Assembly (NCBI RefSeq): GCF_001297015.1
Contig: NZ_LIGE01000037.1
Location: 290,748-354,747, forward strand
DNA: 64,000 bases
Source: Pseudomonas sp. RIT-PI-r
GTDB taxonomy: Bacteria; Pseudomonadota; Gammaproteobacteria; Pseudomonadales; Pseudomonadaceae
Direction: 5' to 3'
The stretch's first letter is position 1, and each line of letters opens with the position of its first letter. The notes below the pieces were generated by a model, which ran no database searches, was not told the origin of the DNA, and saw only the letters and a program-made list of their open reading frames with translations. Below are positions 26,727 through 33,379 of this stretch, in pieces. The position numbers and the translations under genes are program-made.

Positions 26727-27028
26727 ATCGCAAGATCGCTGATAACGCCTTGATGCATCCGTTCTCCGTGCTGCGCCGGATCGGATTTTCTACTCGCTTC
26801 ATGCAGCGCCTTGAACGCCACCGCAGCCAACAGGAAAAGCGAGGCCGCGTGGTCAGCGTACTGAGTTGGGCCGACGGCACCTGGTGCGCCCTCACCCTCC
26901 ACTGTGAAAAAACCGGCGCTGTGATCGTCGACGAAGGGCAGCAAACCCAAGCGTACGAAGACGCCCGCTCGATGCTCAGCGGCGGCTTCCTACCCCTCCT
27001 ATCCCTGCGCTGGGAAGCCCATGCCTGA
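26723..27028 (+). CDS. Hypothetical protein of the element
   Basis: 101 residues, not recognised. Starts inside the preceding stop (ATGA). Basic N-terminal helix (RFMQRLERHRSQQEKRGRV) then a beta-rich part (VVSVLSWADGTWCALTLHCEKTGAVIVDEG). A hairpin at 27035-27063 follows the stop, closing this gene cluster. Confidence 0.7.
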   Translation: MNRKIADNALMHPFSVLRRIGFSTRFMQRLERHRSQQEKRGRVVSVLSWADGTWCALTLHCEKTGAVIVDEGQQTQAYEDARSMLSGGFLPLLSLRWEAHA

Positions 27029-27034
27029 AACGAA

Positions 27035-27063
27035 AACGCCTCCGGGGGCGATCCGGAGGCGTT
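27035..27063. terminator. Hairpin after the alpA gene cluster
   Basis: Perfect 10-bp stem AACGCCTCCG/CGGAGGCGTT with a 9-nt loop, 7 bp past the stop at 27028. There is no T-tract on the plus strand, so terminator activity is uncertain. Confidence 0.5.
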
Positions 27064-27076
27064 GAGGTCAATCTAC

Positions 27077-27847
27077 ATGCACGAACAATTTATGCCGCAC
27101 CTGAAAAAACCGCAAGCAATCAGCGCAGTTGCACTTTCGAAAAACGGACGTTACTCTTTGGCCGTCGCTGCAAAATCAGCGACCGGGCGTGGAAACCCGT
27201 TTGAAAACTTGGCGCACAGGCGCCCCCATTACGATTGCAGGCGTCTTTTTTTACGCCTGCGATTTCGAGTTATGGCGGCTGTGTGTGGGCAGGCTTCGGC
27301 CTGGCCGGGTTCCAAGTTTCCCGGTATTTCCACCCCATGCACAGCTGCCACCCAATCCCGTGGAAAGGATCGTGGCAGTTCCATAGTCAAAACTTGGAGC
27401 GCCACTCATGCACGCCCTCAATCCGTCCAAAATTCGCGCCGCTGCACATCGTGCAATGGCTCTCGCCGCTTTACACGCCAATTCCAGTCTCGCTACACGC
27501 CTCTCCCGTTACAACGCTCACATGGCCAAAGCCCGCGCACTCGAAACCGCAGGCGGTGCCCAATGAACAACGCTTTGAGTTTCGCCCTGCCCGAAGACCT
27601 GCTCTGCGTGAATCCGACCGCAGAAGCCGGTGTGCCAATCGACGCCATCACCTGCGCCATTGCTCGTGCCGACTCGGTTCTGACGTTGCTTGAAGAACAC
27701 TTCGAAAACGACTCCTCGCGCCTCGCTAATCATGTCATCGCCGCCGTCCTCTGGGACGTGCGCGGCACTCTTGGTTTGATTAAAACACTGACCTTGCACG
27801 GCGACTCCACCTCGATGCCTGCTACGCAGAAAGGCGGTGCGCTATGA
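27077..27847 (+). CDS. Possible Ash/Icd-like reading frame over the leader (doubtful)
   Basis: An open frame crosses the leader and continues in frame into the 94-residue gene. Its early part contains AAKSATGRGNP and GQASAWPGSKFPGISTP, which resemble the A-K-S-G-A-G and P-x-S-x-x-x-G-x-S-T-P blocks of phage Ash / Icd-like proteins often annotated here in P4-like elements. From ~27400 it overlaps a better-supported 52-residue gene in another frame, and the region is better explained by RNA structure. The similarity may reflect conserved RNA sequence rather than a protein. The true product, if any, may be shorter. Confidence 0.25.
   Translation: MHEQFMPHLKKPQAISAVALSKNGRYSLAVAAKSATGRGNPFENLAHRRPHYDCRRLFLRLRFRVMAAVCGQASAWPGSKFPGISTPCTAATQSRGKDRGSSIVKTWSATHARPQSVQNSRRCTSCNGSRRFTRQFQSRYTPLPLQRSHGQSPRTRNRRRCPMNNALSFALPEDLLCVNPTAEAGVPIDAITCAIARADSVLTLLEEHFENDSSRLANHVIAAVLWDVRGTLGLIKTLTLHGDSTSMPATQKGGAL
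27129..27157 (+). promoter_or_regulatory. Candidate early promoter of the leader
   Basis: TTGCAC (27129-27134), 17-bp spacer, TACTCT (27152-27157), placing a start just before the first antisense-target copy at 27189. Only a weak match to sigma-70; position agrees with the P4 early promoter role. Confidence 0.3.
27189..27212 (+). promoter_or_regulatory. Upstream antisense target (seqA-like)
   Basis: GTGGAAA (27189-27195) and AAACTTGG (27205-27212), complementary to the two exposed segments TTTCCAC and CCAAGTTT of the downstream structured RNA. In P4 an equivalent upstream copy (seqA) mediates premature termination. Confidence 0.6.
27237..27260 (+). other. Leader hairpin with T7 loop
   Basis: GCAGGCGT (27237-27244) and ACGCCTGC (27253-27260) form an 8-bp stem with loop CTTTTTTT. 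It immediately precedes the C4-like RNA. The T-tract in the loop could alternatively act in termination if upstream GCGCC pairs with GGCG. Confidence 0.5.
27279..27344 (+). ncRNA. C4/CI-type antisense immunity RNA candidate
   Basis: A closing stem CTGTGTGTGGG (27279-27289) pairs over 11 bp with CCCATGCACAG (27334-27344). It encloses CAGGC-TTCG-GCCTG (27290-27303) and CCGGG-10 nt-CCCGG (27305-27324). The loop of the second hairpin exposes CCAAGTTT (27312-27319) and the joining strand exposes TTTCCAC (27327-27333). Both have complements upstream (27189, 27205) and downstream (27360, 27390), the latter over a ribosome site. The three-way structure, two antisense segments and dual targets match the C4 RNA of P1/P7 and CI RNA of P4 in plan. 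Processing (RNase P in P4) is not visible from sequence. Confidence 0.7.
27360..27399 (+). promoter_or_regulatory. Downstream antisense target covering a ribosome site (seqC-like)
   Basis: GTGGAAA (27360-27366) and AAACTTGGA (27390-27398) repeat the upstream target motifs. The second includes most of the GGAG Shine-Dalgarno (27396-27399) of the gene starting at 27408, so pairing with the structured RNA would block its translation. Confidence 0.6.
27408..27566 (+). CDS. Small basic protein, first gene of the replication operon
   Basis: 52 residues: MHALNPSKIRAAAHRAMALA at the start, ending ARALETAGGAQ. Good GGAG ribosome site 8 nt upstream, host-like codon use, and its stop overlaps the next ATG by 4 bp (ATGA), the same coupling used by the next two junctions. 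Helical and basic; no homologue named with certainty. It occupies the position of the P4 kil gene directly after the immunity leader, but no similarity to Kil is claimed. Its translation is probably the step gated by the C4-like RNA. Confidence 0.75.
   Translation: MHALNPSKIRAAAHRAMALAALHANSSLATRLSRYNAHMAKARALETAGGAQ
27563..27847 (+). CDS. Hypothetical protein, 94 residues
   Basis: Starts MNNALSFALPEDLLCVNPTA. Helical middle (ITCAIARADSVLTLLEEHF) and SSRLANHVIAAVLWDVRGTLGLI. Not recognised, although DUF3077-like helical features are possible. ATGA-coupled to the 52-residue gene before and the 90-residue gene after, hence part of the replication operon. Confidence 0.75.
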   Translation: MNNALSFALPEDLLCVNPTAEAGVPIDAITCAIARADSVLTLLEEHFENDSSRLANHVIAAVLWDVRGTLGLIKTLTLHGDSTSMPATQKGGAL

Positions 27848-28116
27848 CCACGTCCACCACGCTGGGTCACGCCACATTTACTCGCGTGAACGCCACCGAT
27901 TTGAAGTTGTTCCGAGTCAATGCCGGAGTACCGGTCGAGGATGCACTGGAGATGGTTTCCCTGCTGCAGCATCACGCCAACCAGCTCAATTTCGACGCGG
28001 CCATGAGTGACAGCGGTGAGCGTTTCAGTTGGCCTGCTCTGTACCTTGGCGAAATGGCCAAAGCGCTGATCGATGACATCAACGACGCACTGTTTTTGCC
28101 GAGGGCTGACGCATGA
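27844..28116 (+). CDS. Hypothetical protein, 90 residues
   Basis: Starts MTTSTTLGHATFTRVNATDL; contains VPVEDALEMVSLLQHHANQLNFDAA and WPALYLGEMAKALIDDINDAL. The helical pattern resembles the 94-residue neighbour, suggesting an old duplication, but identity is low by eye. ATGA overlaps at both ends. Function unknown. Confidence 0.75.
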   Translation: MTTSTTLGHATFTRVNATDLKLFRVNAGVPVEDALEMVSLLQHHANQLNFDAAMSDSGERFSWPALYLGEMAKALIDDINDALFLPRADA

Positions 28117-31019
28117 GCCAACGCCCGAGCACCTCCGCAAAACGTCCAAGCTTTGCCGACGTGAAAGCCGCTGCACTGAAAGACATTGATCGCGTTCTGT
28201 CGCACTGGCTGCCCAATGGCAAGCGCGTCGATGGAGGCAAGGAATACACAGCACCTAACCCGACACGCAGCGATAAGCGCGCCGGTTCGCTCAAGATCAA
28301 TCTGAGCAAGGGCACATGGGCCGACTTTGCTACCGGCGACAAGGGCGGCGACCTGATTGATCTGGTGCGCTATCTGGACGGCGGCACAGACGTCGAGGCA
28401 TGCAATAAACTCGCAGACCTACTGAATGTTGCGCCCGGCACCGCCCACGCGAAGAACGCGCCTGCCAAGACGAAAGCCCCTGAGTGGATTGCCATTCAGC
28501 CGATCCCAGCGGAGGCCATGAACAAGTGCCCTGCCAAGCATCGGCAGCACGGCGCACCGTCCAAGGTGTGGATCTACCGTGATGCACAAGGCCAGCCGCT
28601 TATGGCGCTCTACCGCTTCGACCTGACGCCCGATGAGGACGGCAAGCCGAAAAAGGTCTTTGCACCACTTACATGGTGCGAGCGCGCCGATGGCCAAACC
28701 AAGCAATGGCGCTGGCAGGGTCTGCCCGATCCACGTCCGCTGTTGCGACTTGATGAACTGGCTGAGCGCAGTGATGCACCGATAGTTTTATGCGAAGGCG
28801 AAAAAGCTGCCGATGCTGCCGCCGAACTGCTGCCGGGCCACGTGGCCACCTGCTGGCCGAACGGTTCCAACTCTTGGCATAAAGCTGACCTGACACCACT
28901 TAAAGGTCGCGATGTGCTGTTGTGGCCTGACAACGACGACAGCGGCAAAGCTTGCATGAAAACCGTCGCCGAGAAGCTGCGCGAAATCGGCGCCGCCTCG
29001 GTCCGTTTCATCGCTCTGGACTCGTTCAAACACAACCCCACGCTGAAGAGTGGCCGCGCCGCTTTCGCCAAAGGTGGTCAATGGGATGATGGTGATGACG
29101 CTGCTGATGCTCTCACAAAAAATTGGACAGCCGCCCATTTCGCCGCGCTGGAGACCAGCGGCGAGCTGTACGGTTTGATCGAGGAAAAGCCAGCAGCGGA
29201 GCAGCCAGAAGCCAAGCCGGAAGCGAAGACGAAATCAGGAGCCAAACGCCCGACAAAATCGAAAAATGATCTGATGCCCGGCGGCTTTCGGCTGACGTCC
29301 GAAGGTGTGTTTTATGCCGGTGACGACGGTGAAGCGCGTCCGGTGTGTTCACCACTGGAGATCCTCGCCCGTACTCGCGACGACAAAGGTCAGAACTGGG
29401 GTTTGTTGGTTGAATTCGACGATCCCGACGGCGCCAAGAAGCGCTGGAACATTCCGGCGCGCACCATGACCGGTGACTTCGGCAAAGATGTGCTGGGTCC
29501 ACTGGTGGACATGGGGCTACGCCTCGCAGGCAGTCGTTCTGGCCGCAATGCACGCAATGACCTGCAGAGTTATCTCGGCGGCTTCGACAGCGCGCAACGG
29601 GCTCGACTGGTCACGCGCTTGGGTTGGCATGACACTGCCTTTCTACTACCCGAGCAGCAGGTAGGCGCGCACAGCGAACACTTGCACTTCTACGAGGCCG
29701 GCTCGCAACTTCCGCCGATCAGCGAAGCGGGCACGCTTGAACAATGGCAGGAACAGATCGGCGCGCTGTGCATCGGTAATCACCGTTTGGCGTTTGTCGT
29801 CGGGGTGGCCTTCGCAGGCCCGCTGCTGCACATGCTTGGTCAAGAGTCGGGCGGCTTTCACTTGTACGGCGATAGCTCCGGCGGCAAGACCACGCACTTG
29901 CAAGTTGCCGCCTCAATCTACGGCGGACCGCGTCTGGTGCGTTCGTGGCGGTCGACCGATAACGCGCTCGAATCCATTGCCGCCGCGCATTCCGACGGCC
30001 TTCTGGTCTTGGATGAAATAGGCATGTGCGACCCGCGCATTATCGGCGAGACGGTGTACATGCTCGGCAATGGCACCGGCAAGGCACGCGCCAACGATCG
30101 AGGCCAAGCTGGCCGACAGGTACAGGAGTGGCGCCTGCTATTTCTCTCCACCGGCGAGAAGACCTTGGCCCAGCACATGGCCGAAGCGAACAAGGAACTG
30201 AAAGCGGGTATGGAAGTGCGCATGCTCGCTGTCCCGGCCGATGCCAGCAAAGGCCTTGGCATGTTCGATTTGCTTAACGGTTTTGAGGATGCGGCGGCAC
30301 TGTCCGACGCGCTCAAGACACGCGTAGCGAAGTACTACGGCACGCCGCTCACGGCCTTCCTGACGGCGCTGTGTGAACCCGGTAAGCGTCACGGATGGTC
30401 CGCCATCCTGCGCCGCACGCTGGAAGGCTTTATTGCCCAGTCGTTACCAGCATCTGCCAGTGGACAAGCGCACCGTGCCGCCGCTCGCTTCGGTCTCGCC
30501 GCAGCAGCGGGCGAGCTGGCCACGGCGATGGGCATCACAGGCTGGCCCGACGGGACTGCCACCACCGCTGCTCGAGTGTGTCTCAATGCATGGATGAACG
30601 AGCGCGGCGGCGCAGGCAACTTCGAGGGCGATGCGATCTTGGCGCGGCTGCGCCAGGTCATCGAGCGCTTCGGTGAAAGCCGCTTCACGCGCTGGGAATC
30701 GGCGGCGGCAAAAATCGATGAGCACGGGCCGCGCACCATCGACCGACTCGGTTTTCGTAAGACGTTGGAGCACGGTCTAGGAGATGCCCTGCACACCACC
30801 AACACCTACTACGTGCTCCCCGAGTTATGGCGCTCGGAGATCTTCCGGGGCATGAACATCAACGCGGTGAACAAGGAACTGCTACAGCGCGGTGTTCTGG
30901 AACCGGGAAAGGACGGGAAGGCGTCGAGCCTGATCCGGTTACCCGGTCTCGGCACGCAACGCTGCTACATCGTGAAGACGATTCCGGGAATGGATGAGAG
31001 CGAGGCTCGGGCTGCCTGA
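28113..31019 (+). CDS. Replication protein: TOPRIM primase-helicase with DUF927 ATPase
   Basis: 968 residues. Order: N-terminal primase-type region (~20-105, SLKINLSKGTWADFATGDKGGDLIDLV), TOPRIM domain (~222-300) with E in LCEGEK (228-231) and DND at ~273-275, a linker of Lys/Ala/Pro (~360-390), and a DUF927 ATPase with Walker A GDSSGGKTT (~586-594) and Walker B LLVLDEIG (~630). This is the role of P4 alpha: primase plus helicase that binds iterons and starts element replication. It ends the ATGA-coupled chain from 27408. The cognate origin is probably the iteron region at 38.3-38.6 kb. Confidence 0.9.
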   Translation: MSQRPSTSAKRPSFADVKAAALKDIDRVLSHWLPNGKRVDGGKEYTAPNPTRSDKRAGSLKINLSKGTWADFATGDKGGDLIDLVRYLDGGTDVEACNKLADLLNVAPGTAHAKNAPAKTKAPEWIAIQPIPAEAMNKCPAKHRQHGAPSKVWIYRDAQGQPLMALYRFDLTPDEDGKPKKVFAPLTWCERADGQTKQWRWQGLPDPRPLLRLDELAERSDAPIVLCEGEKAADAAAELLPGHVATCWPNGSNSWHKADLTPLKGRDVLLWPDNDDSGKACMKTVAEKLREIGAASVRFIALDSFKHNPTLKSGRAAFAKGGQWDDGDDAADALTKNWTAAHFAALETSGELYGLIEEKPAAEQPEAKPEAKTKSGAKRPTKSKNDLMPGGFRLTSEGVFYAGDDGEARPVCSPLEILARTRDDKGQNWGLLVEFDDPDGAKKRWNIPARTMTGDFGKDVLGPLVDMGLRLAGSRSGRNARNDLQSYLGGFDSAQRARLVTRLGWHDTAFLLPEQQVGAHSEHLHFYEAGSQLPPISEAGTLEQWQEQIGALCIGNHRLAFVVGVAFAGPLLHMLGQESGGFHLYGDSSGGKTTHLQVAASIYGGPRLVRSWRSTDNALESIAAAHSDGLLVLDEIGMCDPRIIGETVYMLGNGTGKARANDRGQAGRQVQEWRLLFLSTGEKTLAQHMAEANKELKAGMEVRMLAVPADASKGLGMFDLLNGFEDAAALSDALKTRVAKYYGTPLTAFLTALCEPGKRHGWSAILRRTLEGFIAQSLPASASGQAHRAAARFGLAAAAGELATAMGITGWPDGTATTAARVCLNAWMNERGGAGNFEGDAILARLRQVIERFGESRFTRWESAAAKIDEHGPRTIDRLGFRKTLEHGLGDALHTTNTYYVLPELWRSEIFRGMNINAVNKELLQRGVLEPGKDGKASSLIRLPGLGTQRCYIVKTIPGMDESEARAA

Positions 31020-31111
31020 GGGCATCTCTGCTGATCGAGGTAGCGCCGGCTAAGTCCCGGCCTCGCCAGCCACTCAACCAATCCCAATCGAACTGAACAG
31101 AGACTAAACAC

Positions 31112-32056
31112 ATGAACGAGATTCAAGACCTGAAAGACCGTCGCGACCAACTGCGCAGCGAGGCAGAACGGTTTCACGCCGCAATGCTGCCACTTGAGAC
31201 CGTGCTGGAAAGTGACGACCCCATTGAACCGGATCGGAAACGCGAACTGCGGGACAAGTACAACGAGCTGAAACGGAATTTCGATTCGCGCAACAACAAT
31301 GCCGACCTTTTAGATCGGAAGATCAGTCGCCGTGAGAATCTTCTCAACTGCGACTCCCTGATGGCGGGTTACATCGAGGCGATGGATAACTGGAAGGCTG
31401 ATGAGCAGGAGCTAAACGAAAAGCGCCAGAGCCTCAGCACTCGCCTGGAACAGATCCAACAACAGGCAGCGGAGGACATGGTCAAAGCGCGTCAGGCGGA
31501 AACGGACGCTGCCACTGCGTACGCACAGGCCGTTGCATGGGGCGATACCGAAGGCGAGAAGACCGCCAACACCGACGCACAAAAGGCGGCGAAGAACCTG
31601 ACAGCCGCCGCCGAACATGACCGTCGGCAACACCTGATCATGGCCGCTTTGGAGCAAGAGCTCCTCACCGTAGATAAATACATCGCTGAAGCGCAGGAAA
31701 AACATAAGGCGATAGAACGCACCGCGCTTTGGCTCTCGCAGACTGTACTCGAGGAGCGATGGAACGAGGCCGCGAAAGCGTTGTTCGAGGTGGGTGGAAA
31801 GCTGTGGGCTAATTACAAACTGCTGGATCTTGATCAGGTAGGGATGATGAATTTGGCCGTACCCGAACAAGGTGAAAATCATGGGCGATGGACATGGCAC
31901 GAGCTCATAGACCGCTCTTACCAATACAGCGCGCAGGACTTAATACAGCTCGACAGCCTGCAGGTGCAGCAGCAGCCCGAAGATATGATCAGTCTGGAAC
32001 AACGCAAGGATGAACGTAATGAAAAATCCAATACAAAACAGCACGAGCTTGTCTGA
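31112..32056 (+). CDS. Coiled-coil protein of unknown function
   Basis: 314 residues, largely heptad-like (IQDLKDRRDQLRSEAERFHAAM; EQELNEKRQSLSTRLEQIQQQAAEDMVKARQAE). A compact C-terminal part (LWANYKLLDLDQVGMMNLAV; RWTWHELIDRSYQYS) follows. No signal or membrane segment. 92 bp after the replicase stop; the gap holds a small hairpin. The job is unknown; could be structural or partition-related. Confidence 0.7.
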   Translation: MNEIQDLKDRRDQLRSEAERFHAAMLPLETVLESDDPIEPDRKRELRDKYNELKRNFDSRNNNADLLDRKISRRENLLNCDSLMAGYIEAMDNWKADEQELNEKRQSLSTRLEQIQQQAAEDMVKARQAETDAATAYAQAVAWGDTEGEKTANTDAQKAAKNLTAAAEHDRRQHLIMAALEQELLTVDKYIAEAQEKHKAIERTALWLSQTVLEERWNEAAKALFEVGGKLWANYKLLDLDQVGMMNLAVPEQGENHGRWTWHELIDRSYQYSAQDLIQLDSLQVQQQPEDMISLEQRKDERNEKSNTKQHELV

Positions 32057-32207
32057 CACGCTCAAAAACCGGAAAGCTCATCTGAACTCTCTTTTGAAAA
32101 CAATGAACGTAGTAACGAAAAAAACAAGTCAGACTGAAGCGCTGGCCATCAAGGCAATTAAAGCGGAAATAGCGCATATTGACGACCAACTGCATCGTCG
32201 AAAATAG
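32022..32207 (+). CDS. Small lysine-rich protein
   Basis: 61 residues, start at 32022 (MKNPIQNSTSLSDTLKNRKA) with AGGA 8 nt upstream; overlaps the preceding gene end by 35 bp in another frame. Very basic and helical (KAIKAEIAHIDDQLHRRK). Followed by a terminator. Moderate support only. Confidence 0.5.
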   Translation, partial: KNPIQNSTSLSDTLKNRKAHLNSLLKTMNVVTKKTSQTEALAIKAIKAEIAHIDDQLHRRK

Positions 32208-32277
32208 ATCTGAATTTTAATAATTTCCTTATGACGGCACAGAGAGACTTGTAAAAACCAATTAAGCTGTTTCACCC

Positions 32278-32304
32278 AAAAAGGGGCCCACAAGGCCCCT
32301 TTTT
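32278..32304. terminator. Bidirectional terminator between replication and cargo genes
   Basis: AAAAAGGGGCC-CACAA-GGCCCCTTTTT, an 11-bp perfect stem with A and T tracts, usable by the plus-strand module and the minus-strand DUF2971 gene. Confidence 0.9.
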
Positions 32305-32378
32305 AGCACCAACACTCGAACAAATGAACTGCTCACCGCCACCAACAACTACCCCCACCATTCCTATTAATTGATAAA

Positions 32379-33305
32379 TCAGTGCAATCTCTCAAAGTTT
32401 ATTTCAAATCTATCTTGACTGATAATACTTTTATGAACACTCACCGAACGTCCGAAAATAGTATTTCTTTCAATACCCTCGCGTGCCTGAAGAATACTCT
32501 CATCACTCACACGACTTCCAAAGTACACCCCTGTAACTGAGTTTTTTTTCAATCGCTTGAAAAGCATCACATTGGATATTTCTTTTTTTCCTTGAGCGAT
32601 TGCTAGCACCCAAGGCAGTAGATCCCGCTTCTCAGCACTAGACGATTCGACCTTATAAGTACTATTACGCAAATGAGTTATACGGATATCTGGACCTAGA
32701 TTATTCACCCAACTTTCAAAAGCAACATCTACGATCGCGACATCGGCTTCCGTCAACCTTAAAAGATACCTATATTCTTTTTCGTAAATCCAGTCATTAC
32801 CTTTTGTCGTAGCAAAGTGAGTATAAAAATTGTGTTCAAAATATTCATATATAGCATCATCAGGCATCTGAAAGCCTGGGCGCATATTGCTATACCTAAC
32901 CCTCGCCGGGATTATTTTTGACACACCGCATCCTTCTGTAAATTTGTCGTGATATTCAAATGTCGATGAATCACACGCAATTGATACAACCAAACCTTTG
33001 TGCTCATCGGCGTAGTGCGACCACATCAGAAGATTGTACGGATCTTCTGTTAGCGAAATTATTCCGAACTGATCAAGTCCATCCCTAAGCCCCTTCTCGT
33101 ATGTAGAGCGTATACCCTCAGACTTTAATTTAGAACTTTCATACTCACCTTGATCATCAAAAAAGAACTTAAGCTTTTTATCAATCCCTGATTGAGTAGG
33201 CTTCGAGTCAAACGGATCATTGAGATTAGAGGGCGGTGTTAGTCTAAGTAGGGGATCTTCGAAAAACTCGAGCCTAAAAGGCATATACTTATATAGAATA
33301 CGCAT
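32379..33305 (-). CDS. DUF2971 domain protein (cargo)
   Basis: 308 residues. DUF2971 signature: LYKYMPF near the start, LTPPSNLNDPFDSKP, GIISLTEDPYNLLMWSHYADEHKGLVVSI, and WIYEKEYRYLL. The family is widespread, enzymatically uncharacterised, and often found in mobile or defence contexts. Noticeably AT-rich compared with both flanks, pointing to separate acquisition. It lies just downstream of the STAND NTPase on the same strand, separated by a stem-loop, so co-expression is uncertain. Confidence 0.85.
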   Translation of the reverse strand: MRILYKYMPFRLEFFEDPLLRLTPPSNLNDPFDSKPTQSGIDKKLKFFFDDQGEYESSKLKSEGIRSTYEKGLRDGLDQFGIISLTEDPYNLLMWSHYADEHKGLVVSIACDSSTFEYHDKFTEGCGVSKIIPARVRYSNMRPGFQMPDDAIYEYFEHNFYTHFATTKGNDWIYEKEYRYLLRLTEADVAIVDVAFESWVNNLGPDIRITHLRNSTYKVESSSAEKRDLLPWVLAIAQGKKEISNVMLFKRLKKNSVTGVYFGSRVSDESILQAREGIERNTIFGRSVSVHKSIISQDRFEINFERLH

Positions 33306-33352
33306 TCATACCTCTCCCAAGTTCCGCGACTCTCGTAATTTATAAAATAGGG

Positions 33353-33378
33353 CCTTTTTCTTATAGCTAAAGAAAAAG
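33353..33378. terminator. Stem-loop between the STAND NTPase and DUF2971 genes
   Basis: CCTTTTTCTT/AAGAAAAAGG, perfect 10-bp stem with 6-nt loop, directly after the NTPase stop at 33380. A/T-rich stem; probable terminator or RNA end. Confidence 0.6.
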
Positions 33379-33379
33379 G

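Noticed and set aside
27129..27386. Short ORFs at 27129-27386 and 27235-27693 in other frames of the leader
   Set aside because: They overlap the structured RNA and the coupled 52-residue gene and have no supporting ribosome sites.
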